From Lachnospiraceae bacterium (GTDB lineage: Bacteria > Bacillota > Clostridia > Lachnospirales > Lachnospiraceae): 64,000 nucleotides of DNA. Below the pieces are notes generated by a model that worked only from the letters and a program-made list of their open reading frames with translations, ran no database searches and was not told the DNA's origin. The stretch is from NCBI GenBank assembly GCA_017441585.1, contig JAFRWW010000041.1, forward strand, positions 1 through 64,000. The letters run 5' to 3'. Each line of letters begins with the position of its first letter. The stretch's first letter is position 1. This document shows positions 34,250 to 42,427 of this stretch, one piece after another. A program made the translations under genes and the position numbers.

Positions 34250-35590
34250 ATGAGAACAAAGTTACCCATAATTTTAATACTGACGATGATCTTGGCGGCA
34301 GCAATGCCGCTTTTCGTCTTTGGCGCGAAAAAGAAATCCTCATCATCCTCCAACAAGAACGCCCAGATTCAAAAGCAGATCGAAGAGGACCAGGGAGCCA
34401 TATCCGACGCACAGGATGAAAAGAAAAAACTGAATGAAAATGTATCCGATGTGGAGAAGGTCATAAACTCCCTCGAAACCCAGAAGGGAAACCTGGAAAA
34501 CTATGTAAAGGAACTGGATTCATCCCTGAACCGTATCCAGGATGAGATCAACAGCCTGAATGACAAAATAGAAGAACTGGATAAAAACTTAGAGGAAAAC
34601 GATAAGCTGCTTGATAAAAAAGAAGAGCAGGTGGAAGACAGCAAGGAAAAACTGGAAGAGGCCACCGAGACTCTGGATACCCAGTATGCGGATATGAAAC
34701 AGCATATCAAGTATATGTACGAGACCAGAAACGCCACCTTTATTGATGTGATCGCTAATTCCAGCGGTATCAAGGACTTTTTGAATCGCGCCCAGTATGT
34801 GATGTCCATGGCTGAATACGACCAGGACAAGCTGGAAGCCTACGCCGAGGCTCAAAAAAAGGTGGAAGAGCAGAAAAAGGCGTATGAGGATGAACTGGAT
34901 GAGCTTAACGAGATGCGTGAAAAGATCCAGGAAATGCGCGACGAGATAAGTGGTGAGAAAGATAAGGTAAAGGCCAAGGAAGGTGATATAAATAAACTGA
35001 TCTCCGCCAAGGAACAGGAGATAAACATTTACAACGCAGATATCCTCTCAAAGGAGCAGATGATCGCGGAGTACAAAAAACAGATCGCGGAACAGGACGC
35101 CATAATAAAAGCGCTGGAGGCCTCTGTGGCAGCCAACCGGGCTAAGCTCTCCGCCTCAGGCAATGAAGCCGGCGGCAGCGGGCCCAGAATATATGACGGC
35201 GGTGCCTTCGCCTTCCCATGTCCTTCATACACCAGGATATCGGATGATTATGGCTACAGGATCCATCCCATTTTGCAGACGAAGCAGTTCCATAATGGAG
35301 TGGACTTCGCAGCCCCCTCGGGCTCGCCTATTCTGGCAGCAGCCGATGGCACCGTCATAGCCGCAGCCTACTCCTCCAGCATGGGTAATTATGTGATGAT
35401 AGACCATGGCAGCGAACTGTATACCATTTATATGCATGCCTCATCCCTGCTGGTGTCCACCGGCGCCACTGTGAGCAAAGGCCAGAAAATAGCCTTGGTG
35501 GGCTCCACCGGCCGTTCCACCGGCCCCCACCTGCATTTTTCCGTCAGAAAAAACGGAAACTATGTAAGTCCTTGGAATTATTTGAAGTAG
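34250..35590 (+). CDS. Coiled-coil M23 peptidase, probable FtsEX-controlled peptidoglycan hydrolase
   Basis: This 446-residue secreted protein has a signal peptide (about 1-25), a long coiled coil (about 40-300) and an M23 domain (about 320-446). Zinc ligands are visible: His in FHNGVDFAAPSG and the His pair in GPHLHFSV. The layout equals EnvC/PcsB/CwlO-type proteins, which FtsX activates during division. Its place after ftsEX supports this. No normal ribosome site precedes the ATG; the REP-like element supplies the sequence just upstream. Confidence 0.92.
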   Translation: MRTKLPIILILTMILAAAMPLFVFGAKKKSSSSSNKNAQIQKQIEEDQGAISDAQDEKKKLNENVSDVEKVINSLETQKGNLENYVKELDSSLNRIQDEINSLNDKIEELDKNLEENDKLLDKKEEQVEDSKEKLEEATETLDTQYADMKQHIKYMYETRNATFIDVIANSSGIKDFLNRAQYVMSMAEYDQDKLEAYAEAQKKVEEQKKAYEDELDELNEMREKIQEMRDEISGEKDKVKAKEGDINKLISAKEQEINIYNADILSKEQMIAEYKKQIAEQDAIIKALEASVAANRAKLSASGNEAGGSGPRIYDGGAFAFPCPSYTRISDDYGYRIHPILQTKQFHNGVDFAAPSGSPILAAADGTVIAAAYSSSMGNYVMIDHGSELYTIYMHASSLLVSTGATVSKGQKIALVGSTGRSTGPHLHFSVRKNGNYVSPWNYLK

Positions 35591-35695
35591 GATCGGCGAT
35601 ACTGTTATCCTGAAAATGCGTTTGTCATCCGGGGTGAAGTGTAAAGTCGATTGATAAAAAGCTTTTGTTGAAGCATTGGTATGTTATATATTTCT

Positions 35696-35727
35696 GTCAT
35701 CCTGGGGCTTTAGCCGAAGAATCCTGA
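35696..35727. repeat. REP-like element
   Basis: It begins GTCATCCTGGGG and ends CGAAGAATCCTGA. Degenerate copies of the left end lie at about 35606 and 35626. It is in the gap before the first small EamA gene. Confidence 0.7.
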
Positions 35728-35766
35728 TGGATTTGAATAGATTAAAGTGATGTGGAATTCTAACTT

Positions 35767-36111
35767 ATGAAATATGAATACGTAGCCATCTTCCTATTCT
35801 CTGTGTTCATCTCATCGATATCACAGATCATACTTAAGAAGAGCGCGCTTAAAACCTACGAAAGCAAAATAAAAGAATATCTGAATCCATATGTGATCAC
35901 GGCCTACAGCATTTTTCTCATCTCTTCCTTTATCACCATGATGGCATACAAAGGCGTCCCCCTGTCTGCAGGTCCTATCCTCGAAGCCACCGGCTACATC
36001 TGGGTGACATTACTCGGCGCTATCATATTAAAGGAAAAGGTATCTCCGGTGAAATTGTGCGGCCTGGCAGTCATAATCGCGGGGATCGTGGTGTTTAACC
36101 TGGGCTCGTGA
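35767..36111 (+). CDS. Small EamA/SMR-type four-helix membrane protein, first of a pair
   Basis: This 114-residue protein has four hydrophobic segments and the EamA-type motif ISQIILKKSA near the start with a later Glu in GPILEATGY. It is half the size of usual drug/metabolite transporters and probably pairs with the similar protein at 36250-36615. Paired small members such as ArnE/ArnF flip lipid-linked sugars, so a role with the nearby glycosyltransferases is possible. The substrate is unknown. Confidence 0.78.
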   Translation: MKYEYVAIFLFSVFISSISQIILKKSALKTYESKIKEYLNPYVITAYSIFLISSFITMMAYKGVPLSAGPILEATGYIWVTLLGAIILKEKVSPVKLCGLAVIIAGIVVFNLGS

Positions 36112-36172
36112 CCTGGGCTTCGTGATCCGTGACCTGCGATCTGCGATCTGCGATTCGTGATCCGCACTTCGT
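36102..36172. repeat. Short degenerate tandem repeats before a REP-like element
   Basis: Words such as CGTGATCCGTGACCTG, GCGATCT and GCGATTCGTGATCCG recur in tandem. The run begins at the end of the first EamA gene and is followed within about 20 bases by a REP-like element at 36193-36220. Confidence 0.7.
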
Positions 36173-36192
36173 AACCGTAATGTCCCTCGATT

Positions 36193-36220
36193 GTCATTCT
36201 GAGCGAAGCGAAGAATCTTT
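36193..36220. repeat. REP-like element
   Basis: The sequence GTCATTCTGAGCGAAGCG continues into AAGAATCTTT, the clearest consensus copy in this window. It lies between the two small transporter genes. Confidence 0.85.
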
Positions 36221-36249
36221 ATTAGATTATTCATAGAGATGTTAATCCG

Positions 36250-36615
36250 ATGAGCAATACTGAAGAAAAAAGCAAACTGAAAACCTATATCCTGCTCCAC
36301 GCCCTGCTCTTATTCTACTCCGCAGGCGGCATCTGCTCAAAGTATGCAGCAAACCAGGAACTCTTTTCCTTTAAATTCTTTCTGTTCTACGGTCTGCTCC
36401 TCTTTACCCTGTTCATCTACGCCATCTTCTGGCAGCAGGTGATCAAGGACCTGCCCGTATCCGTGGCCTATTCCAATAAAGCTATAACCGTCATCTGGGG
36501 CATGATGTGGGGCGCCCTGGTTTTCGGCGAGCACATAACCCTGTTCAATATCATAGGAGCCCTGATCATCATAGCCGGAATAATGATTGTGGTGTATGCA
36601 GATCATGGGGAATAA
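36250..36615 (+). CDS. Small EamA/SMR-type four-helix membrane protein, second of a pair
   Basis: This 121-residue protein has four hydrophobic segments and EamA-like features (SAGGICSKYA near the start; VAYSNKAITVIWGMMWGALV in helix 3; FGEH). It is probably the partner of the 114-residue protein upstream, forming a two-subunit transporter. The pair is separated by repeats, so expression may be independent. Function and substrate are unknown; ArnEF-like flipping of a lipid-linked sugar is one option. Confidence 0.78.
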   Translation: MSNTEEKSKLKTYILLHALLLFYSAGGICSKYAANQELFSFKFFLFYGLLLFTLFIYAIFWQQVIKDLPVSVAYSNKAITVIWGMMWGALVFGEHITLFNIIGALIIIAGIMIVVYADHGE

Positions 36616-36664
36616 TTCAGAATTATAAAAGCTGGGAATAGGAAGCAATTTAATCAAAAACAGA

Positions 36665-36921
36665 TTGAATACCCAGCATGGCTGTGCTAAAATTCTACCA
36701 AAGCATTTATTCTAAGCGTGAATCGTGGAATCAGCTTTCGTCGAAGCTTATCGACGGCGGATTCCAGGTCATGCGGCGATCCTTAGGATCGTTGTTTATA
36801 ATCTTATCTGATTTTTCTATAAATCTATGGAATCTATGCTTTTAATTCAGTATTTATCAATCTAATAAGCAGGATTCCGAGGATTGATACATTGGACTCC
36901 TGTAAAAGAGGAGGACAATGT
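36665..36921 (+). promoter_or_regulatory. Promoter and hairpin-rich leader of the Rpn-family gene
   Basis: TTGAAT (36665-36670) and TAAAAT (36688-36693) are spaced 17 bases. The roughly 220-base leader folds into a nested hairpin, GGAATC (36727) with GATTCC (36760) enclosing CGTCGA with TCGACG, and a second one, CGATCC-TTA-GGATCG (36777-36791). AGGAGG lies at 36909-36914. No known RNA family is recognised and no other gene is seen. Confidence 0.55.
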
Positions 36922-37857
36922 ATGGGAGAAAAGGATAACATGGAGCTTGAGTATTTTTCGAATTCATCACGGTTTGCTGACATATGGAATTTCTATATGT
37001 TTGGTGGCAAATCAGTCATAAAAAGCGAGGATTTGCAGGACGCAGACAGTGTAATTGTATATAAAACAGCGGAAAAGAAAAGGCAGAAGCGGATTCCGGA
37101 TAAAATCAAGCTGTGGAAAGGGAAGTGTCTCAGAATCCTTATTCAGGAGTACCAGTCAAGCGTTGATTACGGCATGGTGCAGAGAAACATGCTCACAGAG
37201 GCGGTTGCTTATAATAAACAGCGACAGAAAATGAGGATGGTTCATAGAAAGAAAAAAGATTTAACGAAATCCGAGTTTAATTCCGGTATTAATAAAAATG
37301 ACAGATTTATTCCTGTCGTAACGCTTGTGATCAATTTATCGCTGAAGGAATGGGATGCGCCCCGGTGCCTTTATGAAACATTTGAAGAACCTGTTGATGA
37401 GATAATACAGAAGTATGTCACAAATTACCGGCTGAATGTTTTTGATTATCACGATTACGATGATTTTGATAAATTTGAAACGGAGCTTCGCAAAGTATTC
37501 AAAATATTGAAATGCGCAAATAACAGAGAAGAAGTGGATGATCTGCTTAATGAAGATGAATCTTTTAAACGTATTGATGATGACACTGCAGATATGATAG
37601 AGGTTTTGACAAAGATCAAGATTAGCTATGATGATGAGAAAGGAGAGTACAGAGATATGTGTAAAGCCTGGGAAGAACAGAAAGAATATGGTATATCTAT
37701 AGGTCTTGAGCAGGGCATCGAGCGGGGCATCGAGCAGGGCATCGAGCAGGGGCGTGAAGCAATGCGTAAAGAGATGGATATGGTCCTCGAAGAGAAAAAC
37801 AGGGAGATTGAGGCCTTGAAAAGACAGCTCGCTGATCAAATGAGTACGTTATCATGA
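36922..37857 (+). CDS. Rpn-family recombination-promoting nuclease / putative transposase (PD-(D/E)XK)
   Basis: This 311-residue protein opens with SRFADIWNFYMFGGKSVI, the family start carrying a conserved Asp, and ends with the typical degenerate IEQG repeats (GLEQGIERGIEQGIEQG) and a coiled coil. Rpn proteins are nucleases tied to RecA-independent recombination. AGGAGG lies seven bases before the ATG at 36922. Its stop overlaps a tiny following ORF by ATGA. The 3' end is duplicated at 38842-39106. The catalytic acidic residues beyond the first Asp cannot be fixed by eye. Confidence 0.82.
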   Translation: MGEKDNMELEYFSNSSRFADIWNFYMFGGKSVIKSEDLQDADSVIVYKTAEKKRQKRIPDKIKLWKGKCLRILIQEYQSSVDYGMVQRNMLTEAVAYNKQRQKMRMVHRKKKDLTKSEFNSGINKNDRFIPVVTLVINLSLKEWDAPRCLYETFEEPVDEIIQKYVTNYRLNVFDYHDYDDFDKFETELRKVFKILKCANNREEVDDLLNEDESFKRIDDDTADMIEVLTKIKISYDDEKGEYRDMCKAWEEQKEYGISIGLEQGIERGIEQGIEQGREAMRKEMDMVLEEKNREIEALKRQLADQMSTLS

Positions 37858-37949
37858 GGATCGATATGGAAGTGATAAACGTACAAAACAAAAAATTATT
37901 TAAGAAAGAATATATGAAGCTGGCCAAGTCGGATTATTATAATGAATAG
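37854..37949 (+). pseudogene. Truncated small coiled-coil ORF coupled to the Rpn gene
   Basis: This 31-codon frame begins MRIDMEVINVQN and overlaps the Rpn stop (ATGA). Its first 22 codons match the 71-residue ORF at 39103, but it stops after about ten further residues, so it is a shortened copy. Confidence 0.6.
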
Positions 37950-38646
37950 TGACGTGATTTCGGTATGTGAGCCGCAGGACATTCAATATCCGCGACAGTT
38001 ACTTGATTTGAAGAAAAGTCCAAGCCGTCTTTATTACCGAGGAAATATTGATATATTAAATGATGGAAAGAAAATTGCGGTGATCGGTATGAGGCAGGCA
38101 TCCGGTGCGGGATTGGAAGTGTCAAGACGGGCCGGAGAGATTATAGCCGGATTAGGAGTAACTCTTATTAATGGGTTGGCAATAGGCTGTGACACAGCCG
38201 CTTTGCAGGGGGCATTAGCCACAAATGGAAAATGTGTGGCGGTATTACCGTGTGGTTTGGATCAGATATACCCTAAATCAAACCAATCGCTGGCTGAACA
38301 GATTCTCGAGAAAGATGGCTGTCTTGTCAGTGAATATGCTCCCGGGGTTACCATACAAAAGTATTATTTTACCGAAAGAGATCGCCTGCAAAGTGCCCTG
38401 AGTAACGGTGTGATAATTGTGGAGTCAGAAATAAAAGGCGGCACTATGTATACTGCGAACTGTGCAATTAAGCAGCAAAGGCGACTTGCCTGCTATTATT
38501 CAAAGCTTATACAGCATATGAGTGGAAATAACCATTTGATAGAATCAGGGAAAGCGATAAAGTTGTTGTCAGATAAAGAAATAGAAAGATTTGTCCTTGA
38601 TACGGAAGATGAGAAAGAGTATGAGCAGCTTTCTTTGTTCTCTTGA
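37942..38646 (+). CDS. Stand-alone DprA/Smf-like protein
   Basis: This 234-residue protein has the DprA Rossmann fold: the Gly/Arg/Ser loop as VIGMRQASGAG, NGLAIGCDTAALQGAL, and VAVLPCGLDQIYP. Full-length DprA has an N-terminal SAM domain and often a C-terminal winged helix; both are absent here. DprA loads RecA on single-stranded DNA in natural transformation. A single-domain form between two Rpn-cassette copies is more likely part of a mobile or defence gene set. The start overlaps the tiny ORF before it. Confidence 0.8.
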   Translation: MNSDVISVCEPQDIQYPRQLLDLKKSPSRLYYRGNIDILNDGKKIAVIGMRQASGAGLEVSRRAGEIIAGLGVTLINGLAIGCDTAALQGALATNGKCVAVLPCGLDQIYPKSNQSLAEQILEKDGCLVSEYAPGVTIQKYYFTERDRLQSALSNGVIIVESEIKGGTMYTANCAIKQQRRLACYYSKLIQHMSGNNHLIESGKAIKLLSDKEIERFVLDTEDEKEYEQLSLFS

Positions 38647-38719
38647 ATGATTGTAGGGTGACGATGGTGGTAAGAATAAATGATGCAGGAATTTACATAC
38701 ATGACATAATAAATATAAA

Positions 38720-38778
38720 AAAAGAGGATAGTAGACCGTTTGAATCAGATGACCGCACGGTATAAGACCACCTCTTTT
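38720..38778 (+). terminator. Long hairpin, probable terminator or small RNA
   Basis: AAAGAGG at 38721 pairs with CCTCTTT at 38771, enclosing ACCGT/ACGGT, and a short T run is part of the right arm. It closes the DprA-like transcript. No gene lies in 38647-38841. Confidence 0.55.
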
Positions 38779-38841
38779 GCACAAGTTTAATTTATGTTAA
38801 TAAAAATGTCAAGACATTTTCTTTATATAGTACTGAAGAGA

Positions 38842-39106
38842 AGACACTGCTGATATGATAGAGATTCTGACAAATATTAAGATAAGCTACGATGAGGAGA
38901 AAGGAGAGTATAGAGATATGTGCAAAGCCTGGGAAGAACAGAAAGAATATGGTATATCTATAGGTCTTGAGCAGGGCATCGAGCAGGGCATCAAGCAGGG
39001 GCGTGAAGCAATGCGTAAAGAGATGGATATGGTCCTCGAAGAGAAAAACAGGGAGATTGCGGCGTTGAAAAGACAGCTCGCTGATCAAATGAGTACGTTA
39101 TCATGA
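38842..39106 (+). pseudogene. 3' fragment of an Rpn-family gene (segmental duplicate)
   Basis: This encodes about 83 residues nearly the same as the C-terminus of the Rpn protein at 36922-37857 (KAWEEQKEYGISIGLEQG, then EKNREIAALKRQLADQMSTL) but lacks the nuclease domain. The likeness begins abruptly near 38842, so it is a truncated copy. It still carries the ATGA overlap into the next ORF. Confidence 0.8.
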
Positions 39107-39318
39107 GGATCGATATGGAAGTAATAAATGTGCAGAATAATAAAATATTTAAGCGGGAATACATGAAGCAGATGGCAGATATCATGGACTATGAGCATAC
39201 GATAGAGATTAAAGATGCTGAGATTGAAGATTATAAAGCGGAAGTGGCGGATCAGGCAAAGGAAATCGCACGTCTTAAACAGTTACTTGTAAAATCTGAC
39301 GATTCAGTGGTAGAGTGA
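39103..39318 (+). CDS. Small coiled-coil protein of the Rpn cassette
   Basis: This 71-residue protein begins MRIDMEVINVQNNKIFKREY and continues as a charged coiled coil (IEIKDAEIEDYKAEVADQAK). Its start overlaps the Rpn fragment by ATGA. It appears to be the intact form of the shortened ORF at 37854-37949. A partner role with the Rpn protein is inferred from the coupling. Confidence 0.6.
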   Translation: MRIDMEVINVQNNKIFKREYMKQMADIMDYEHTIEIKDAEIEDYKAEVADQAKEIARLKQLLVKSDDSVVE

Positions 39319-39360
39319 GAATCTGAGTGAGTGTAAGGCTTAGGAAGGAATAGATCAATT

Positions 39361-39813
39361 ATGCAAAAGATAGAGACAAAAATAAAGAATAAAGAGCGAT
39401 CGATAGAAAGGGCCAGAAAGAAGATAAAATCTATAGAATGTAAGATGAAGGGGCTCGAAGAGGCAAGAATGTTTTGTGCTATTAATAAGGATGATACGAT
39501 CGAGAATGGGCGATACACTTCCAAAATTGATTTGGACACTTATAGGTATTGTGATTCGTGGCCTGTCAGCGTGGGAGGGAAAAATGAAAATGGTAGTATT
39601 ACGTTCTTTTCATTTTCTGAGAGATGCTATTATCCGGATAAAGATGAATTTGAAGTTAGTATTAATCGCAGAGATTTATTCACTATCAATGAGTATTATC
39701 CTCAAATGTACGAGAGTTTTGATACCAGATTACAGGAGGAAAAAAGAAAACTTGGTAGATCGTATGAAGAGTACGGGAAACTGGTGTACGACTTTAAAAT
39801 GGAAATGAAATAA
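39361..39813 (+). CDS. Hypothetical coiled-coil protein
   Basis: This 150-residue protein starts with a strongly charged helix (KIETKIKNKERSIERARKKI) and ends with another (EEKRKLGRSYEEYG), with a mixed middle region containing SWPVSVGGKNENG. No signal peptide or membrane segment is seen, and I recognise no family. AGGAAGGA precedes the ATG. It lies on the border of the accessory patch and the polysaccharide island. Confidence 0.6.
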   Translation: MQKIETKIKNKERSIERARKKIKSIECKMKGLEEARMFCAINKDDTIENGRYTSKIDLDTYRYCDSWPVSVGGKNENGSITFFSFSERCYYPDKDEFEVSINRRDLFTINEYYPQMYESFDTRLQEEKRKLGRSYEEYGKLVYDFKMEMK

Positions 39814-39848
39814 AAAAGGCGTTGTGTTTGTATCGAAATTTTAATCAA

Positions 39849-40613
39849 ATGGATAACAGAATTCTCGGTGAAAAAATTGAATTAGATGATGATGCGGTAA
39901 AGAAATTTTTTGAAAACAGAAAACAAAAGAATCTGCCCTACAGATACAATTACGTAAATTATCAGGACGCTCATCCCGAACGTGTTTTGGATCGGGATAA
40001 GATAGAAAAAGGCCGTATCGTACCATTTTTTGAGATAGATGAAGATGATCTTGTCTTGGACATCGGATGTGGTGTCGGACGATGGGGAGATTATATAGTT
40101 CCCCGTCTTGATAAAGGCAGATATGTGGGCGTGGATTATACTGAATCTTTTGTACAGATGGCCAGGGATAATTTTGCAGATTCCGATAAAGCCGCTTTTG
40201 TAAACGGAAGCTTTCAGGAACTTACCAAAGCACTAAAGACGGACGAAGAATACAGAAAGTATGACAAGATTCTGATAAACGGTGTGCTGATGTATATTAA
40301 TGACCGGGACTTCGGACAGTGTATCAGAGAAATGGATGAGGTGCTTTTAGATGGCGGGTTTGTATATTTAAAGGAGTCCGTTGGGGTAAAAAGACGTCTT
40401 ACCTTAAATAAGTTTCATTCTGATGAACTGGAATCCGATTACAGTGTAATCTATCGATCCATAGCCGAGTATTCGGAATTGTTTACGGAATATCTTTTTT
40501 CGAAAGGATATGTGATCATCACGTGTGGTCCCACATGGGATTCGGGTTTGGATCTCGGACGGGAAACCGACAACTGGTATTGGATCATTCAAAAATCTGA
40601 AAATAAGGAATAA
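39849..40613 (+). CDS. SAM-dependent methyltransferase of the polysaccharide island
   Basis: This 254-residue class I methyltransferase carries the SAM-binding loop LDIGCGVGRWGDY (about 75) and DKILINGVLMYI as motif IV. The ATG at 39849 is chosen, though a TTG at 39822 is possible. It is the first of a run of glycan genes and its stop overlaps the next start (TAATG). The substrate is unknown, probably a sugar or lipid-linked sugar. Confidence 0.83.
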   Translation: MDNRILGEKIELDDDAVKKFFENRKQKNLPYRYNYVNYQDAHPERVLDRDKIEKGRIVPFFEIDEDDLVLDIGCGVGRWGDYIVPRLDKGRYVGVDYTESFVQMARDNFADSDKAAFVNGSFQELTKALKTDEEYRKYDKILINGVLMYINDRDFGQCIREMDEVLLDGGFVYLKESVGVKRRLTLNKFHSDELESDYSVIYRSIAEYSELFTEYLFSKGYVIITCGPTWDSGLDLGRETDNWYWIIQKSENKE

Positions 40614-41872
40614 TGCCGATCATGCAGACAGAGCATAATTTCATACTATTATATATAGATCCCGGCACGGGCAGTATGCTTTTTACCGTGGTACTGGGAC
40701 TTCTGGGCACGGTTGTGTTCTTCTTCAGGGGATTGATCCTTAAGCTGAAATCCATGGCCGGCGGCGCTAAGGGCAAAAGAGTGAATTCGGATAAATTGCC
40801 GATAGTCATATATTCCGATCATAAGCGCTATTGGAATGTTTTTAAACCCATTTGCGACGAGTTTGAAAGACGGAAGCAAAAAATAGTATATATGACCCAA
40901 TCTGATGATGATCCTGTTCTTAATGCTGGCTACGAGTATATCGAGGGAAGATATATTGGCGCCGGCAATCGTGGGTTTTCCGTACTTAATCTGTTGAATG
41001 CCGGTATCGTTTTTTCCACGACTCCGGGACTGGATGTATTACAGTGGAAGAGATCAAAATATGTGGACAGATATATCCATATTTTTCATGGCGCAAGTAA
41101 CGCCAGTTTCTATAAGATGTTTGGCATAGATTATTATGACTCTGTCCTCATATCGGGAGAATTTCAAAGAGATGTTATCAGAAAACTCGAATCGCTGAGA
41201 AACCTTCCGGAGAAAAAAATTGGATATTCCGGGATTCCTTATATGGATGATATGGTCAGGCGGCTTGAGGGTGTAAAGCATGAAGCAAATCAAAAACCTT
41301 TAGTGCTTCTTGCACCTTCCTGGGGACCGAATTCCATCCTGGTAAAGTATGGAGAAGAATTTATCGATGCACTGGTTGCCACCGGATACACTATTGTCAT
41401 TCGTCCCCATCCGCAGTCTTATACAGCAGACAAAGCGGTGCTGGAAAGATTGAAAAAAACGTATCCGGACACAGACAGTCTGAGCTGGAACAGTGACAAT
41501 GATAATTTTGATATTCTGGAAAGATCGGATATTATGATCTCCGATTATTCGGGGGTTATCCTGGACTATACTTTGGTCTTTGATAAACCGGTCATATATA
41601 CCGCTCCGGATTTTGATCGTTCGACACTTGATTGTGCATGGCTTGATGAGATACCATGGGTATTGAGGACCCTTCCTAAGATAGGGCATGAACTTAGTGA
41701 AAAAGATCTTAAGTCCATAAAATCTGTTATTGATGAGTGCCTGAACAGTGACAGATATGAAAAGGGCAGGGACGAAGTAAGAGACGAGGTGTGGCTTTGC
41801 CGGGGGACAGGTGCGGTTTCAACGGTAGATTATATCATGCGTGAATATGAGGAATTAGAGAACTTAAAATGA
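40613..41872 (+). CDS. CDP-glycerol glycerophosphotransferase family protein (TagB/TagF-like)
   Basis: This 419-residue protein has an N-terminal membrane segment after LLYIDPGTGS and then the TagB/TagF-type transferase fold: HIFHGASNASFYK, PSWGPNSI, VIRPHPQSY and the block ISDYSGVILDYTLVFDKPVI. Family members add glycerol-phosphate or similar units from CDP-activated donors to lipid-linked acceptors. The TagD gene that follows with an ATGA overlap supplies CDP-glycerol, so a glycerol-phosphate modification is likely. It is anchored at the membrane's inner face. Confidence 0.9.
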   Translation: MPIMQTEHNFILLYIDPGTGSMLFTVVLGLLGTVVFFFRGLILKLKSMAGGAKGKRVNSDKLPIVIYSDHKRYWNVFKPICDEFERRKQKIVYMTQSDDDPVLNAGYEYIEGRYIGAGNRGFSVLNLLNAGIVFSTTPGLDVLQWKRSKYVDRYIHIFHGASNASFYKMFGIDYYDSVLISGEFQRDVIRKLESLRNLPEKKIGYSGIPYMDDMVRRLEGVKHEANQKPLVLLAPSWGPNSILVKYGEEFIDALVATGYTIVIRPHPQSYTADKAVLERLKKTYPDTDSLSWNSDNDNFDILERSDIMISDYSGVILDYTLVFDKPVIYTAPDFDRSTLDCAWLDEIPWVLRTLPKIGHELSEKDLKSIKSVIDECLNSDRYEKGRDEVRDEVWLCRGTGAVSTVDYIMREYEELENLK

Positions 41873-42309
41873 AGAAGATATTGACATTCGGAGTATTTGA
41901 TTATTTTCATATCGGGCATTTAAGATTATTTGAACAGTGTAAAGAACATGCGGACTATCTTATCGTGGCCCTTCAGGATGGGGAGTACATACTGAAATCC
42001 AAGCCTGAAGCTTCTGTTCTCTATTCCACGAAAGAACGTTATGATATGATAAGTGCCCTTCGCATAGTTGATGAGGTGATAATCTATAAATTGATTGATG
42101 AGCATGTTCTTGACGGCATAGATTTCGACATCCTTGCACTGGGTGAAGATCATGTAGGGGAACGATTTGATCTTATGAGGTACTGGTGTGAACAACATGG
42201 GAAACGGGTTGTTAGATTAAAGCGTACGGTTGGTATCAGTTCGTCCGGTATAAAAGCGGGAATAAGTTGTTCTTTGGAGAATGGTAATGAAAAGTCAAGC
42301 CTAAATTAA
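41869..42309 (+). CDS. tagD: Glycerol-3-phosphate cytidylyltransferase
   Basis: This 146-residue enzyme makes CDP-glycerol from CTP and glycerol 3-phosphate. The HxGH nucleotide site is HIGHLRLF near residue 16, followed by KERYDMISALR and TVGISSSGIK, the last in place of the usual TEGISTT. The length fits the family. It is coupled by ATGA to the TagB/F-like gene. Confidence 0.92.
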   Translation: MKKILTFGVFDYFHIGHLRLFEQCKEHADYLIVALQDGEYILKSKPEASVLYSTKERYDMISALRIVDEVIIYKLIDEHVLDGIDFDILALGEDHVGERFDLMRYWCEQHGKRVVRLKRTVGISSSGIKAGISCSLENGNEKSSLN

Positions 42310-42427
42310 AAAGAATTGTTGAGTGTTGCTAATTTCCCCAAGTATTCAAAACAGCAAGGTATAATCATGAGTCCAAAGCGTTTTAATTGTATTTAACCGC
42401 TATATCAATAAAATGAAAGGAGAAGTG

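Noticed and set aside
34000-34253. Short plus-strand frames such as MIGLPLLSVCHYDRF in the repeat array
   Set aside because: They are translations of the 17-base tandem repeat and have no ribosome site.
37942-38646. Housekeeping dprA for natural transformation
   Set aside because: The SAM and winged-helix parts are missing and the context is a rearranged Rpn cassette, so the ordinary role is not assumed.
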